Part shown: in pieces, positions 36,685-45,902 of the stretch | Position numbering within the stretch: position 1 is the stretch's first letter | Layout of the letters: every line of letters starts with the position of its first letter | From: Phaeobacter sp. QD34_24 | Lineage (GTDB): Bacteria > Pseudomonadota > Alphaproteobacteria > Rhodobacterales > Rhodobacteraceae | Direction of reading: 5' to 3' | DNA length: 64,000 nt | Assembly (NCBI RefSeq): GCF_028890115.1 | Contig: NZ_JARCJD010000001.1 | Coordinates: forward strand, 186,001-250,000 | Notes under the pieces: generated by a model | What the model saw: only the letters and a program-made list of their open reading frames with translations | Told to the model about the DNA's origin: nothing | Database searches by the model: none | Position numbers and translations under genes: made by a program

Positions 36685-39042
36685 TTACATGTTTCGCCAA
36701 TCGCCCGATTGTTCGAATGCATCCGCCGCCTGGTAGATCTTCATCTCGCCATAGTGTGGTCCGACCAGCATCATGCCGATGGGCAGCCCTTCGCTCAGCC
36801 CGCAGGGGATGCTCATGGCAGGCAGGCCGCCGTTGAAGGGCGCGGTGTTGGGAACCATTTCAAAGGCCCGCTGCACATAGAGGCTGAGCGAACAATCGGC
36901 CGGCGGATGGGGTTGCGGCTTGATCGGCAGGGTCGGCATCAGCAGGAGATCGTACCGCTTGAGCGCCGCCATGTAGCGTTCGTTGCACAGCCGCATGATG
37001 TTCTGGGCCTTGCCATAGAAGCGACCCCGGTACTGCCGTTGAAAATGCTCTCCCACGAACATGCAGGCCTTCAGCGAATGGCTCAACTCATCCGCGCGCC
37101 CCTGCCATTGCGCCATGTGATCGGTCATCGAGGGCAGGAACAGCCCCTTGTAGTTGGTGCCGGTGGAATTGCCCCACATCATGCCGTCCTGAAGCCCCTC
37201 TAGCGTGATCGCGGTCCAGGCATCCATGGCCGTGTGATGCTCGGGGATGGACACTTCCTCGACACGCGCACCCAGCTCCCGGAACCGCTCGGCGGCCTGC
37301 ATGACCTTGGTATCCACGTCGAATTCCGAATTCTCGTGGGCAAATCCTTCCTCGAGAATGCCGATGCGCAGCCCTTGCACACCGCGCCCGAGCGCCTCGG
37401 TATAGCTGTAGACGGTGGGCTTGCACTGGCGCGGATCCAGACCATCCGCACCGGCCAGAACCTCCAAGAGCAAGGCATTGTCGGCCACGGTGTTAGTCAC
37501 GGGGCCAAGGTGATCGATGGTCTGTTCGATCGGCATCGCGCCCGTGTATGGCACAAGCCCATGCGTGGGTTTCATCCCGTAGACACCGCAATTCGAAGCC
37601 GGGATGCGGATCGAGCCGCCCTGATCCCCGGCGATGGCCATATCGACCTCTCCGGCGGCCACCAAGGCAGCCGAGCCCCCCGAGGAGCCGCCCGCCATAT
37701 ATCCCCGCTTCCAGGGGTTGTGGATCTGCCCCTTGGCATTTGTATGCGATCCCCCCGACAGGCAGAAGTTTTCACAATGCGCCTTGCCGACAATGACCGC
37801 CCCGGCATCCAACATGCGCGTCACGATGGTGGCGTCGATCTCTGGCGTGTAGCCTTCCATGATGGACGAGCCATTCATCATCGGCACGCCGGCCAGGCAG
37901 ATGGTATCCTTCAGCGCGATGCGTTTGCCGCGCAGCTTACCATCCGGCGCGCCGCGCACTTCGGTTTTGACATACCAGGCGTTCAGAGGATTTTCGGTCT
38001 GGTTCGGGAAATGACCGGGACTGCGCGGGTAGCGCACCTCAGGGAGGTAGTCCGGCATCGCGTCCAAGCGATCATAGGCCTGCATGTAGGGTTCGATGAT
38101 CTCGCGGTATTCTTCCAGATCCTCATCCGAAAGGCTCATCCCGAACCGGCTGGCCATATCGCGCATCTGCGCCAGTGTCGGTCGTTTTATTGTCATGTTC
38201 GTCACCACGCTTGCGGCAGCCGGTTCAATCGCGGGCATTGCCTGGGGTTTCAATTGGATATGTGAGGCGGCGGAGTCGGTCCGGGGGCGGTTGCCGTGAC
38301 CACGGGTTGATCGGGCCGCTCCGAAACCAAGAAACTGATCAACTTTGGCCTGGTCGGAAAGATCCGCCTTGCTCAACTCTCCGGTGATGCGGCCCCGTTC
38401 AAGGACAAGCACCCGGTCCGAAAGGTCTGAAATGAAGTCGAAATTCTGCTCGACCAGCAGGATCGAAAGCCCGCGGTTTTGGCGCAGGGTAAGCAGTGTT
38501 TCGCCCATTTCCTCGATGATCGAGGGCTGGATGCCTTCGGTCGGCTCATCCAACAGCAGGAAATCCGGATCTCCCATCAGGCAGCGGGCCAGCGCCAACA
38601 ATTGCTGCTCCCCACCAGAAAGCGCGCCGCCTTCGCGGTCCATGAGCGGGCGCAGGCGCGGAAAATCCGACAGCACGCTTTCCATGACATCGTGCTCGGA
38701 GGCTCCGGCGTACTCGTGCCAGGCGAAGCGCAGATTGTCGCGCACGGACAACTGCGGGAAGATGCCCCTGCCCTGCGGCACATAGCCCAGACCAAGCCCG
38801 GCTCGCTCGAAGAGAGGCATGCCGGTGATGTCACTCGCGTGAAACCTGATCGTGCCGGACCCGGCGGGCAGGAACCCCATCAAGGTCTTCAACAGCGTGG
38901 TTTTCCCCATGCCATTATGGCCGAGGATCCCGACGACTTCATTTACGGCAACAGCGAATTCGATCCCGTGCAGGATCGGCACCTTTCCGTATCCGCCTGA
39001 GAGGCCTTTGACGGCAAGAATTTCGGGTTCGTCGTCGCGCAT
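36685..39042 (-). CDS. LivF/UrtE-type ABC ATPase fused to an amidase-signature amidase
   Basis: 785 residues in one uninterrupted frame. Residues 1-240 are a branched-chain/urea-type ATPase: Walker A GHNGMGKTT (41-49), signature LSGGEQQ, Walker B LLLDEPTEG, switch His replaced by Gln in LLVEQNFDF as usual for LivF. A linker at about 241-283 is rich in Pro/Ala/Ser. Residues 284-785 are an amidase-signature enzyme with its Ser-cisSer-Lys triad (Lys378 in ALKDTI; Ser453 in GGSSGGS; Ser477 in GGSIRIPAS). The start at 39042 is 1 base after the preceding ATPase stop. An in-frame ATG at 38196 could also release a separate amidase. Confidence 0.93.
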   Translation of the reverse strand: MRDDEPEILAVKGLSGGYGKVPILHGIEFAVAVNEVVGILGHNGMGKTTLLKTLMGFLPAGSGTIRFHASDITGMPLFERAGLGLGYVPQGRGIFPQLSVRDNLRFAWHEYAGASEHDVMESVLSDFPRLRPLMDREGGALSGGEQQLLALARCLMGDPDFLLLDEPTEGIQPSIIEEMGETLLTLRQNRGLSILLVEQNFDFISDLSDRVLVLERGRITGELSKADLSDQAKVDQFLGFGAARSTRGHGNRPRTDSAASHIQLKPQAMPAIEPAAASVVTNMTIKRPTLAQMRDMASRFGMSLSDEDLEEYREIIEPYMQAYDRLDAMPDYLPEVRYPRSPGHFPNQTENPLNAWYVKTEVRGAPDGKLRGKRIALKDTICLAGVPMMNGSSIMEGYTPEIDATIVTRMLDAGAVIVGKAHCENFCLSGGSHTNAKGQIHNPWKRGYMAGGSSGGSAALVAAGEVDMAIAGDQGGSIRIPASNCGVYGMKPTHGLVPYTGAMPIEQTIDHLGPVTNTVADNALLLEVLAGADGLDPRQCKPTVYSYTEALGRGVQGLRIGILEEGFAHENSEFDVDTKVMQAAERFRELGARVEEVSIPEHHTAMDAWTAITLEGLQDGMMWGNSTGTNYKGLFLPSMTDHMAQWQGRADELSHSLKACMFVGEHFQRQYRGRFYGKAQNIMRLCNERYMAALKRYDLLLMPTLPIKPQPHPPADCSLSLYVQRAFEMVPNTAPFNGGLPAMSIPCGLSEGLPIGMMLVGPHYGEMKIYQAADAFEQSGDWRNM

Positions 39043-39043
39043 C

Positions 39044-39760
39044 TCAGGCCTTCTTTCCAAGATAGACGTTGCGCACCATTGGGTCGGACATGACCCGGTC
39101 CACATGATCTTCCATCAACACTTCTCCCTGGTGGAAAACCGTCACCACCTCGGCAATGGAGCGAATAAACTGCATGTCATGCTCGACGATGATGATCGCG
39201 GCGGTCTTGTTCAGTTCGTGAATGATCGCGGTCATGCGCTCCACGTCTTCGGCGCTCATGCCGGCCGCGGGTTCGTCCAGCAACACCAGCCAGGGATCCC
39301 CGACGGCAACCAGACCCAGCTCGACACGCTGGCGTTCGCCATGCGCCAGCCGCCCCAAATCGTCGCGGGCGATCGCCCCCAGGGCCAGGCGTTCGATGAT
39401 CTCCTGCGTCTTGCGGTTGGCCTCCTGTGGCTCATGAAACCGCCGGGCTGCCAGCCAGATGTTTTCAAAGACGCTCAGACTGTCCATGACGTTGGGTGTC
39501 TGGGTCTTGATGCCGACACCCAGGGAGGCAATCTGATGCGGCATCCAGTGCGTGGTCTCGACCCCACGCATGTAGACCTCGCCTTCGGTTGGCGTCTGCA
39601 ACCCCGTCACGCATTTGAAGAAGGTGGATTTGCCCGCCCCATTCGGGCCGATCAGGCAGCGCAGCTCGCGGGCGCGGAGTTTGAAGTCGACGTTATTGGC
39701 CGCGACCACACCGCCAAAGCGCATTGTCAGTCCCTGGGTTTCAAGAACAAGTTCAGCCAT
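39044..39760 (-). CDS. ABC transporter ATP-binding protein, LivG/UrtD type
   Basis: 238 residues from the ATG at 39760, which lies inside the end of the permease gene (8-base overlap). Walker A GPNGAGKST, signature LAHGERQRVELG (a degenerate LSGG as in urea/amide transporters), Walker B WLVLLDEPAAGM and the switch His in IIVEHDM are visible. It powers import together with the ATPase half of the fused downstream protein. Confidence 0.94.
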   Translation of the reverse strand: MAELVLETQGLTMRFGGVVAANNVDFKLRARELRCLIGPNGAGKSTFFKCVTGLQTPTEGEVYMRGVETTHWMPHQIASLGVGIKTQTPNVMDSLSVFENIWLAARRFHEPQEANRKTQEIIERLALGAIARDDLGRLAHGERQRVELGLVAVGDPWLVLLDEPAAGMSAEDVERMTAIIHELNKTAAIIIVEHDMQFIRSIAEVVTVFHQGEVLMEDHVDRVMSDPMVRNVYLGKKA

Positions 39761-40790
39761 TGCGATGCTCCCGGTTTCGCATGCGCCGTTGCTGGTGAAT
39801 GCGCCCCAGGGGTCGGCGGCCAAAGCTCACCTTCCAGAGGTCCGCCAGCGCCGGAACGACGCCTTTGGGCAGGAAGAGCACGAACAGCACCAGGATCAGC
39901 CCAGTGATCAGCGTGTTGTCCACCACGGCCTGCTGCCCCAGAAGGAACTTCAGATAGGCCAGACCGGCGGCTCCCAGAACCGGACCCAGCCGCGTTCCCA
40001 GACCGCCGACGATACACCAGATGATGATCTCGGCCGATTGGCCCAGGGAAAACAGGTTCGGCGTGACAATCTCTGCCCAATTCGCAAACAGCGCGCCGGC
40101 CAACCCGGCGATGGCAGCGCCGGTGGCAAACAGCAGGGTTTTCCGGGCGCGCACGTCATAGCCCATCAGCGACATGCGGGTTTCGTTTTCCCGGATGCCG
40201 ACCGCGATGCGGCCAAAGCTGGATCTCAGCAAGGCCGTCACCAGGAAGAAGACCAGCCCCAACAGAACAGCGCAGACATAGAAATAGCTGTCACCCCAGA
40301 TGTAGGCATCGGGGTCTCCGGGGACGTTCAGGGTCTGGAAACCGGGGATGCCGTTGAACCCGCCCAGCCGCGCGGTTCCGATCACATACTGCGGCCCGGC
40401 GGTGGAGTTGATGAACTTGAACAGGATCAGGGTCACAACCAGGGTGATGACCCCGAGGTAGACATCATTCAGCCGCCCGTAGAACATCATGGCGCCCAGA
40501 AGCGCTGCAAAGAGGCCCGGGACCAGGACCGCCAGGATCATCGGGACCGTGCTTTCGCCCAGGTTGATCGCGGCAATGGCGTAAGTATATGCGCCGAGGC
40601 CAAAAAACGCCGCTTGCCCGAAACAGAGGATACCACCGAAGCCCCAGATCAGGCCAAGGCTCAGGCCCAGCATCCCGTAGACGATCAGAACCGTCAGCGT
40701 GTAGGTGCCGATCAGCAGCGGCATCACCCAGATCAGCACAGCCGTGACCAGGATGATCTTGACGGCGTCTTGTGAGAGGCTTCCCTGCAT
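39753..40790 (-). CDS. ABC transporter permease, LivM/UrtC type
   Basis: 345-residue permease with about 9-10 helices and the LivM-type region GIRENETRMSLMGYDVRARKT that contacts the ATPases. Its ATG overlaps the LivH stop by one base (TGATG). It forms the pore with LivH for an amide, urea or amino-acid-like solute. Confidence 0.94.
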   Translation of the reverse strand: MQGSLSQDAVKIILVTAVLIWVMPLLIGTYTLTVLIVYGMLGLSLGLIWGFGGILCFGQAAFFGLGAYTYAIAAINLGESTVPMILAVLVPGLFAALLGAMMFYGRLNDVYLGVITLVVTLILFKFINSTAGPQYVIGTARLGGFNGIPGFQTLNVPGDPDAYIWGDSYFYVCAVLLGLVFFLVTALLRSSFGRIAVGIRENETRMSLMGYDVRARKTLLFATGAAIAGLAGALFANWAEIVTPNLFSLGQSAEIIIWCIVGGLGTRLGPVLGAAGLAYLKFLLGQQAVVDNTLITGLILVLFVLFLPKGVVPALADLWKVSFGRRPLGRIHQQRRMRNREHRNG

Positions 40791-41656
40791 CAGAGCTTCC
40801 CCTTGAAGAACTTGCCGGTGATGCCCTGCGGCAGAAGACGCAGCAGAACGACAGCCGCAACCAACAAGGCGACTTCACCGATGACCGGCGAGACAGCGAA
40901 GGTGAAAAACTGGTTCACCACGCCGAAGAAACCGGCGCTGGAAAAGAGACCGGCAATCAGCGACGGCCCGCCCGCGATCACCGTGATGAAGGCCTTGGCG
41001 ATATAGGCGCCACCCGATGTCGGCACGAGGCCAACCAGCGGGGCCAGCACGGCCCCCGCCATCCCGGACAGCGCCGAACCGAAAAAGAAGGTCGCCATGT
41101 AGATACGGTCGGGGCTGTAGCCCAGGGCCGCCGCCATGTCGGCCCGCTGCATGGCGCCGCGCGCGATCAACCCCGCGCGTGTTGTCTTCAGGATCAATAG
41201 CATCCCGACCAGCAACAGCACCGCGACCACGATGATGAAGAAATTATAGCCGTTGATCTGATAGTTGCCGATGGCGAACCCGGGGATCGGTGTTGAAATC
41301 CCGGTTGTCGTATTGCCAAAGATCATCGTGGCCAGGCCGATGAAGAACAGGCTCAACCCCCAGGTCGCCAGCATCGTATCGACCAAGCGTCCGTAGAGAT
41401 GCCGGATCACCAGCCGCTCGACCGCGAGCCCGATCAGCCCCACGACGATTGGCGCGATCACCAGCATCGCCAGAAAGATGTTCACACCAAGGTTTACGGC
41501 GGTGATGGTCGCATACCCGCCCATCATCATGAACTCGCCGTGGGCAAGATTGATCACTTTCATCATGCCGAACACGACCGCAAGGCCCGCGCTGACAAGG
41601 ATCAAGGAGGCAACCGCGTAGAGCATTTCGACAAGAATGACGACGGACAAATCCAT
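40790..41656 (-). CDS. ABC transporter permease, LivH/UrtB type
   Basis: 288-residue permease with the family segments MMKVINLAHGEFMMMGGY and the C-terminal FITVIAGGPSLIAGLFSSAGFF. It is the second gene of the transport set, 83 bases after the substrate-binding protein, from which it is separated by a GC-rich hairpin. Confidence 0.94.
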   Translation of the reverse strand: MDLSVVILVEMLYAVASLILVSAGLAVVFGMMKVINLAHGEFMMMGGYATITAVNLGVNIFLAMLVIAPIVVGLIGLAVERLVIRHLYGRLVDTMLATWGLSLFFIGLATMIFGNTTTGISTPIPGFAIGNYQINGYNFFIIVVAVLLLVGMLLILKTTRAGLIARGAMQRADMAAALGYSPDRIYMATFFFGSALSGMAGAVLAPLVGLVPTSGGAYIAKAFITVIAGGPSLIAGLFSSAGFFGVVNQFFTFAVSPVIGEVALLVAAVVLLRLLPQGITGKFFKGKL

Positions 41657-41698
41657 TGGCGCGAGATTCCGTTGAAAAGAGAGATCTATGGGATGGTT

Positions 41699-41722
41699 GC
41701 GCGGGGCAAGAACACCCCGCGC
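41699..41722 (-). other. Intercistronic RNA hairpin after the amide-type SBP gene
   Basis: GCGCGGGG (41699-41706) and CCCCGCGC (41715-41722), 8-bp perfect stem with an 8-base loop, 17 bases after the SBP stop on the minus strand. No T-run follows. Its position matches the hairpin after the other SBP gene at 14793-14817. Confidence 0.55.
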
Positions 41723-41739
41723 GCGATCTGAGGACGCGA

Positions 41740-42960
41740 TCAGATCTCGATTTCGTACTGCGTGTTGTCGCCCGGATTGGCAGCAAGATCGCAGACAGCC
41801 TGGGTATCGACCGGCTGGCGCTGGGGCAGCGTTTCGATCACCTTCATACCCTGGTTTACGAATTCCATGATATGGACATCCAGAACCGCGTGGTGCGTTT
41901 TGGGATCAACCGTGACCTTGCCGGCCGGACCCTCGATCGACAGGCCGGATTCCAGTGCGGCAATCAACGCGTCACGATCCAGGGACCCCGCCTGGCGCAC
42001 CGCTTCCGCCCAGGTCAGCACGCCCTGATAGTTGGACACGGCGATTTCATGGATCAGGTTGCTATCGCCATAGGCTGCAGCCCAGCGTTCCTTGAAGGCG
42101 GTGTTGGCGGGGGTATCGAGCTCCTGGCTGTAGTTGTAGGCGACCATGATGCCGTTGCCCTCTTCCGGGGTCAGAACTTTATGTTCGTTGCCCACGCCGA
42201 GGGTGGTGGAGGCCAGCGGGATCTTGTCCTTCATGCCCGCCGCCGCCCATTGGCGGAAGAAGCTGAGATGCGCACCACCCACCAGCGGCGCGATCACCAG
42301 ATCGGGGCCAACCGATTGGATCTTGGCGATGGTCGAGCCAAAGTCGCTGACGTCCAGCGGGAAGAAATCGACGCCCACGGTTTCACCGCCATTGTCGGCC
42401 ACGAATTTCTGAATCCAGCGCGCGGTGATCTGCCCGTAGTTATAATCGGCGGCGAGGATGTAGACCTTCTTGCCCGACTTGCCCATGGCATAGGGCACCA
42501 GCGCTTCGACCTGCTGGGCCGGGGTCACACCGTTGATGAAGATGTTGCGGTCACAGACACCGCCCTCGTAAAGGACGTTGTAGAAATAGGGTGTTTTTGT
42601 CTTGCGCATCGTCTGGCGAATGGCCTCGCGAGACGCGGACAGGATGCCGCCATGCACCACATCCACCTTGTCCTGGCGGGTCAATTGCTGGGCATATTGC
42701 GAATAGAGCGCCATATCTGATTGCGTGTCATAGGCGGCGATCTCGACCTGCTTGCCCAGCAGGCCTCCGGCTGCGTTGATTTCATCAACAGCCAGGCGCA
42801 TGGCCATATCCATCGGCTTGCCATAGGCATCGAAGATGCCGGATGTATCGAGGATCGAGCCCAGCTTGATGGTATCGGCGGCAAGGCTGACGCGCGGCAG
42901 CGTAGAGGCACCAGCAAGGGCTGCTGTACCGGCTAAAAAGGTGCGGCGGTTCAATGACAT
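41740..42960 (-). CDS. ABC transporter substrate-binding protein, urea/short-chain amide type
   Basis: 406 residues. A twin-arginine-type signal (NRRTFLAGTAALAG, cleavage near SLAAD) precedes a Periplasmic_binding_5/UrtA-AmiC fold. The ligand-site region FYNVLYEGGVCDRNIFINGVTPAQQ is clearly related to the same region of the AmiC-like protein encoded at 44742-45854. It delivers solute to LivHM. Amide or urea-like substrates are inferred from the family and the amidase fusion. Confidence 0.92.
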   Translation of the reverse strand: MSLNRRTFLAGTAALAGASTLPRVSLAADTIKLGSILDTSGIFDAYGKPMDMAMRLAVDEINAAGGLLGKQVEIAAYDTQSDMALYSQYAQQLTRQDKVDVVHGGILSASREAIRQTMRKTKTPYFYNVLYEGGVCDRNIFINGVTPAQQVEALVPYAMGKSGKKVYILAADYNYGQITARWIQKFVADNGGETVGVDFFPLDVSDFGSTIAKIQSVGPDLVIAPLVGGAHLSFFRQWAAAGMKDKIPLASTTLGVGNEHKVLTPEEGNGIMVAYNYSQELDTPANTAFKERWAAAYGDSNLIHEIAVSNYQGVLTWAEAVRQAGSLDRDALIAALESGLSIEGPAGKVTVDPKTHHAVLDVHIMEFVNQGMKVIETLPQRQPVDTQAVCDLAANPGDNTQYEIEI

Positions 42961-43011
42961 ATCAATTTCCTTCCTGTTGTCGTTCCGGTTGGGGGCTGGA
43001 CGGTTTTTCCG

Positions 43012-44622
43012 TCACTTTTCGGTTTTTGGTTTGTCTTTGATCCGGTTGGCGTAATCAGCGGTGCGCCCGGCCAGATTGGCATCGAAATCAAGCCCGATCT
43101 CCTCGCCCATCTGTTTCATCGCGGGCAGACGGACGGCCATGCCAAGGATCTGCTCCATGGCCGAGCCAAAGGCGCCATCAACCCCTTCACCCGTGCCAGC
43201 GCCACCTCCGACGCCTGAAATCTGGTTGATCCGGATCGAGTCGATCTTTTCGACCGGCTTCATCATCTGCGTCATGATTTCAGGCAGCCGGTCCAGCTTG
43301 CGCTCTTCCAGGCGCATCCGGATGACAGCCTCACCCAGCGTGTTTTCAGCCTGGTTCAGCGCAACGCGGCCTGCGGCCTCTGCCTCCATCCGGGCGCGTT
43401 CCACTTCGCTGGCCTTGGTTTTCACGGCTGCATCGGCCTTGGCCTTTTCCAGAAGCGTCTCGACATCGCGCCGGACCTTGGCGCCCTCCAATTCCAGCTC
43501 CTTTTCCTGGTTCAGGCGGGCGATCTCACGTTGCCGTTCGGCAATGGCACGTTCTTTCTGGGCCTGCACGCTTTCGGCGGCTAGGATGACCTTGGCCTTG
43601 GCGGTTTCTTCCTCGGCGCGCGCCTCGGCTTCCTGGGCGCGTTTCCTCGCGATCAGGATATCATTCTCGATCTTCTCTTCTTCGAGCGTCCGGATGGCTG
43701 TCATCTCGGCTTTGCGCAGGGCCTCGTCGGTTTCTACCTGCGTTGCCTTCATGCGTTTTTCGTTCTCGATGCGCGTGGTTTCGCTGGCGAGCCTGGCTTC
43801 ATCGCGCGCCCTGGCCTCGCGGGATTTCGCATCCGCTTCGAGTTTCGCGAGATGCTCCTGCTGTGCGATTTCTGCCTCGCGCTCGGCGCGCTGCAGTTCC
43901 AGCTGCCGCTGATGCTGCGCCAGGTGGCTTTCGCGCACCGCGACCTCGGCTTCTGTTTCGATGCGGATACGCTCCTTGCGCTGCTCGGCGACCAATTCCG
44001 CCAGTTGCCGCATGCCCTGCGCGTTGAAGGCATTGTTCTCGTTCCACTGGCCAAGATCGCTCTGATCCACTGCAATCAGCGACGCCGACACCAGCGTGAG
44101 ACCCAGTTTCTGAGCCTGCGCTTCGATGGCCTCGGCCACATCGGCGGAGAAGCCGGAGCGGTCCAGGTGAATCTCTTCCAAGGTGCGAATGGCCGCTGCA
44201 CGCTGGATGGCATCCACAAGCGAACCGGCAAAAACATCCCGGACCGTTTCGCCGCCTCGGGCGATGCGTGCGCCCAACGCCTGCGCCGCCGTTGCAATGC
44301 CTTCCTCTGTCGGGGCAACGCGCAGCTCGAACTCGAACTGCACATCAGCGCGCATCTTGTCCCGTGTCAGCACCGCATCGCGCCCTACGCGGCTGATGCT
44401 GAAACTCAGCGCCCCCATGGAGACTTTCTGAACCTGATGCAGGATTGGCAGAGACAGGCAGCCCCCGTCGGTGATGATCCGGCGGCGCCCGAAACCGGTG
44501 CGCACCAGCGCAGTGTCCAGGGTCGCCTTTGCGTAGTATCTTTGCAGAAACCAGATCGCGATCAGCGCAACAACAACCAGCAGAACCAGCAGGATAACCC
44601 AAGCCAAGGCATTTCTCCCCAT
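43012..44622 (-). CDS. Flotillin/SPFH-domain membrane protein
   Basis: 536 residues from the ATG at 44622; an in-frame ATG at 44658 would add 12 residues. A single N-terminal transmembrane helix (ALAWVILLVLLVVVALIAIWF) precedes an SPFH domain (about 30-200) and a very long charged coiled coil (about 200-415, many EAE/ERE repeats), then a Gly-rich tail. Flotillins scaffold membrane microdomains and assemble partner complexes. It is the first gene of the operon that continues through the ABC transporter (51-base gap). Confidence 0.9.
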   Translation of the reverse strand: MGRNALAWVILLVLLVVVALIAIWFLQRYYAKATLDTALVRTGFGRRRIITDGGCLSLPILHQVQKVSMGALSFSISRVGRDAVLTRDKMRADVQFEFELRVAPTEEGIATAAQALGARIARGGETVRDVFAGSLVDAIQRAAAIRTLEEIHLDRSGFSADVAEAIEAQAQKLGLTLVSASLIAVDQSDLGQWNENNAFNAQGMRQLAELVAEQRKERIRIETEAEVAVRESHLAQHQRQLELQRAEREAEIAQQEHLAKLEADAKSREARARDEARLASETTRIENEKRMKATQVETDEALRKAEMTAIRTLEEEKIENDILIARKRAQEAEARAEEETAKAKVILAAESVQAQKERAIAERQREIARLNQEKELELEGAKVRRDVETLLEKAKADAAVKTKASEVERARMEAEAAGRVALNQAENTLGEAVIRMRLEERKLDRLPEIMTQMMKPVEKIDSIRINQISGVGGGAGTGEGVDGAFGSAMEQILGMAVRLPAMKQMGEEIGLDFDANLAGRTADYANRIKDKPKTEK

Positions 44623-44678
44623 TTGACCGATCGTCAGGCCCGCTGGCCCGCAATCCATTCGTTGGTCAAAGCGTGGGA

Positions 44679-44720
44679 GATTTTATTTTCCAATTCAAGT
44701 AAAAAATTGAATTGGAAAAT
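44679..44720 (-). promoter_or_regulatory. Operator-like inverted repeat upstream of the flotillin operon
   Basis: ATTTTCCAATTCAA (44685-44698) and TTGAATTGGAAAAT (44707-44720) form a perfect 14-bp inverted repeat with an 8-base AT spacer. Read on the minus strand, the 20 bases 44698-44679 match 19 of 20 with 45922-45903 beside the marR start. Likely operator of the MarR protein. It lies 57 bases upstream of the ATG at 44622. Confidence 0.72.
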
Positions 44721-44741
44721 ATCCCTCATCAAGCCTCTGTT

Positions 44742-45854
44742 TTAAATCTCTTTTATAACCTCAAACCGCAGGCCATCCGCGCGTGCAAGATAGATAGGCG
44801 CCCGGTCGCTTGCGTTGGATGACAGCAGTTTCCGGCCACTGCGGTACACCACAGGCAGGGCATCCGACACCGTATGATCGCGCCAGATCTTGGCATGTCC
44901 TTCCATCAGACCGGCCAGGAAATGCACCCCTTCGTATGTGGACTGTCCCAAGGCATTCAACACCGGTGCCTGGTCCCCGTGCACGCGGTAGTATTTCTCC
45001 TTGAAGGCCTGGTTGGCCTCTGTCGGCAGGGTGCCAAAGTAGGACGACGCGGCGAACAACCGCTTGCTGTTCTTTGCCCCGCATCCCAACAGGCCATTTT
45101 CTTCGATGGCACAGGACAGGCGCACCATTCGGTCGTGCAGTTTTGCATTGCCAAAGGCCCGGTTGAAGGCAACGGCGTCCTGCCCCACCAGAGAGATAAG
45201 CACCGCTTCGGCACCGGAGTTCGAGATCTCCTCGACAAACCGGCTCATGCTGGTCAGGCCAAAGGGCAGGTATTTCTCATAGGCCAAGCCCACTGACATC
45301 TCCTGCAGCTTGGTCTTGGCATAGTTGTGCGAGGTCCGGGGCCAGACATAATCGTTGCCGATCAAAGCCCAGCTGCGCGGTCGATAGGCGTTTTGGATAT
45401 ATTCGATCGACGGGCCGAGCTGTTCTTCGGGTGTTTCACCGATCGCGAACAACCCCTCTGTCCGCTCGCCCCCCTCATAGAGCGGCGTATAGATATAGGG
45501 GATGCGTTGACGGACAACCTTGCTGAGCCGTTGGCGAATGGCGCTGATATGCATGCCGACGATGGCATCGATCGAATTGGTCTCGATCAGGTCGTTCACC
45601 GTCTCCTCGATCGAAATGCTCGCCTCCATGGCGGCATCTATCATGATCAGCTGCACCTTGCGGCCATCAATGCCATTTGCCCGGTTCAGCTCTTCGACCG
45701 CCACTTGCGCACTTGAGATGCAGGAGGGCGCCCATAGACCCGCAGCCCCGCATAGGGGAATGAGAAGGGCAACGCGAAAGATCCCCTTGCCGCGCAAGAT
45801 CGGATCATCGCGCAGCTCCTCAAGTTCGGTTGGAACACGTGGTAAGGTCGTCAA
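44742..45854 (-). CDS. AmiC-like amide receptor without signal peptide
   Basis: About 370 residues of a type I periplasmic-binding fold resembling AmiC, the cytoplasmic amide sensor of the Pseudomonas amidase operon (VAVEELNRANGIDGR, YIYTPLYEGGE, LIGNDYVWPRTSHNYAK). No signal peptide is visible, so I infer a cytosolic sensor. No in-frame ATG is usable. A TTG at 45854 has GGGAAGGG 10 bases upstream and is my choice. The longer frame from a TTG at 45917 would start inside the operator repeat. No AmiR-type antiterminator is nearby; a MarR gene is divergent instead. Confidence 0.82.
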   Translation of the reverse strand: MTTLPRVPTELEELRDDPILRGKGIFRVALLIPLCGAAGLWAPSCISSAQVAVEELNRANGIDGRKVQLIMIDAAMEASISIEETVNDLIETNSIDAIVGMHISAIRQRLSKVVRQRIPYIYTPLYEGGERTEGLFAIGETPEEQLGPSIEYIQNAYRPRSWALIGNDYVWPRTSHNYAKTKLQEMSVGLAYEKYLPFGLTSMSRFVEEISNSGAEAVLISLVGQDAVAFNRAFGNAKLHDRMVRLSCAIEENGLLGCGAKNSKRLFAASSYFGTLPTEANQAFKEKYYRVHGDQAPVLNALGQSTYEGVHFLAGLMEGHAKIWRDHTVSDALPVVYRSGRKLLSSNASDRAPIYLARADGLRFEVIKEI

Positions 45855-45902
45855 AGTCGTTCGGCCCTTCCCAGCCGGATCGGGAACCGCTACATACCAA
45901 TT

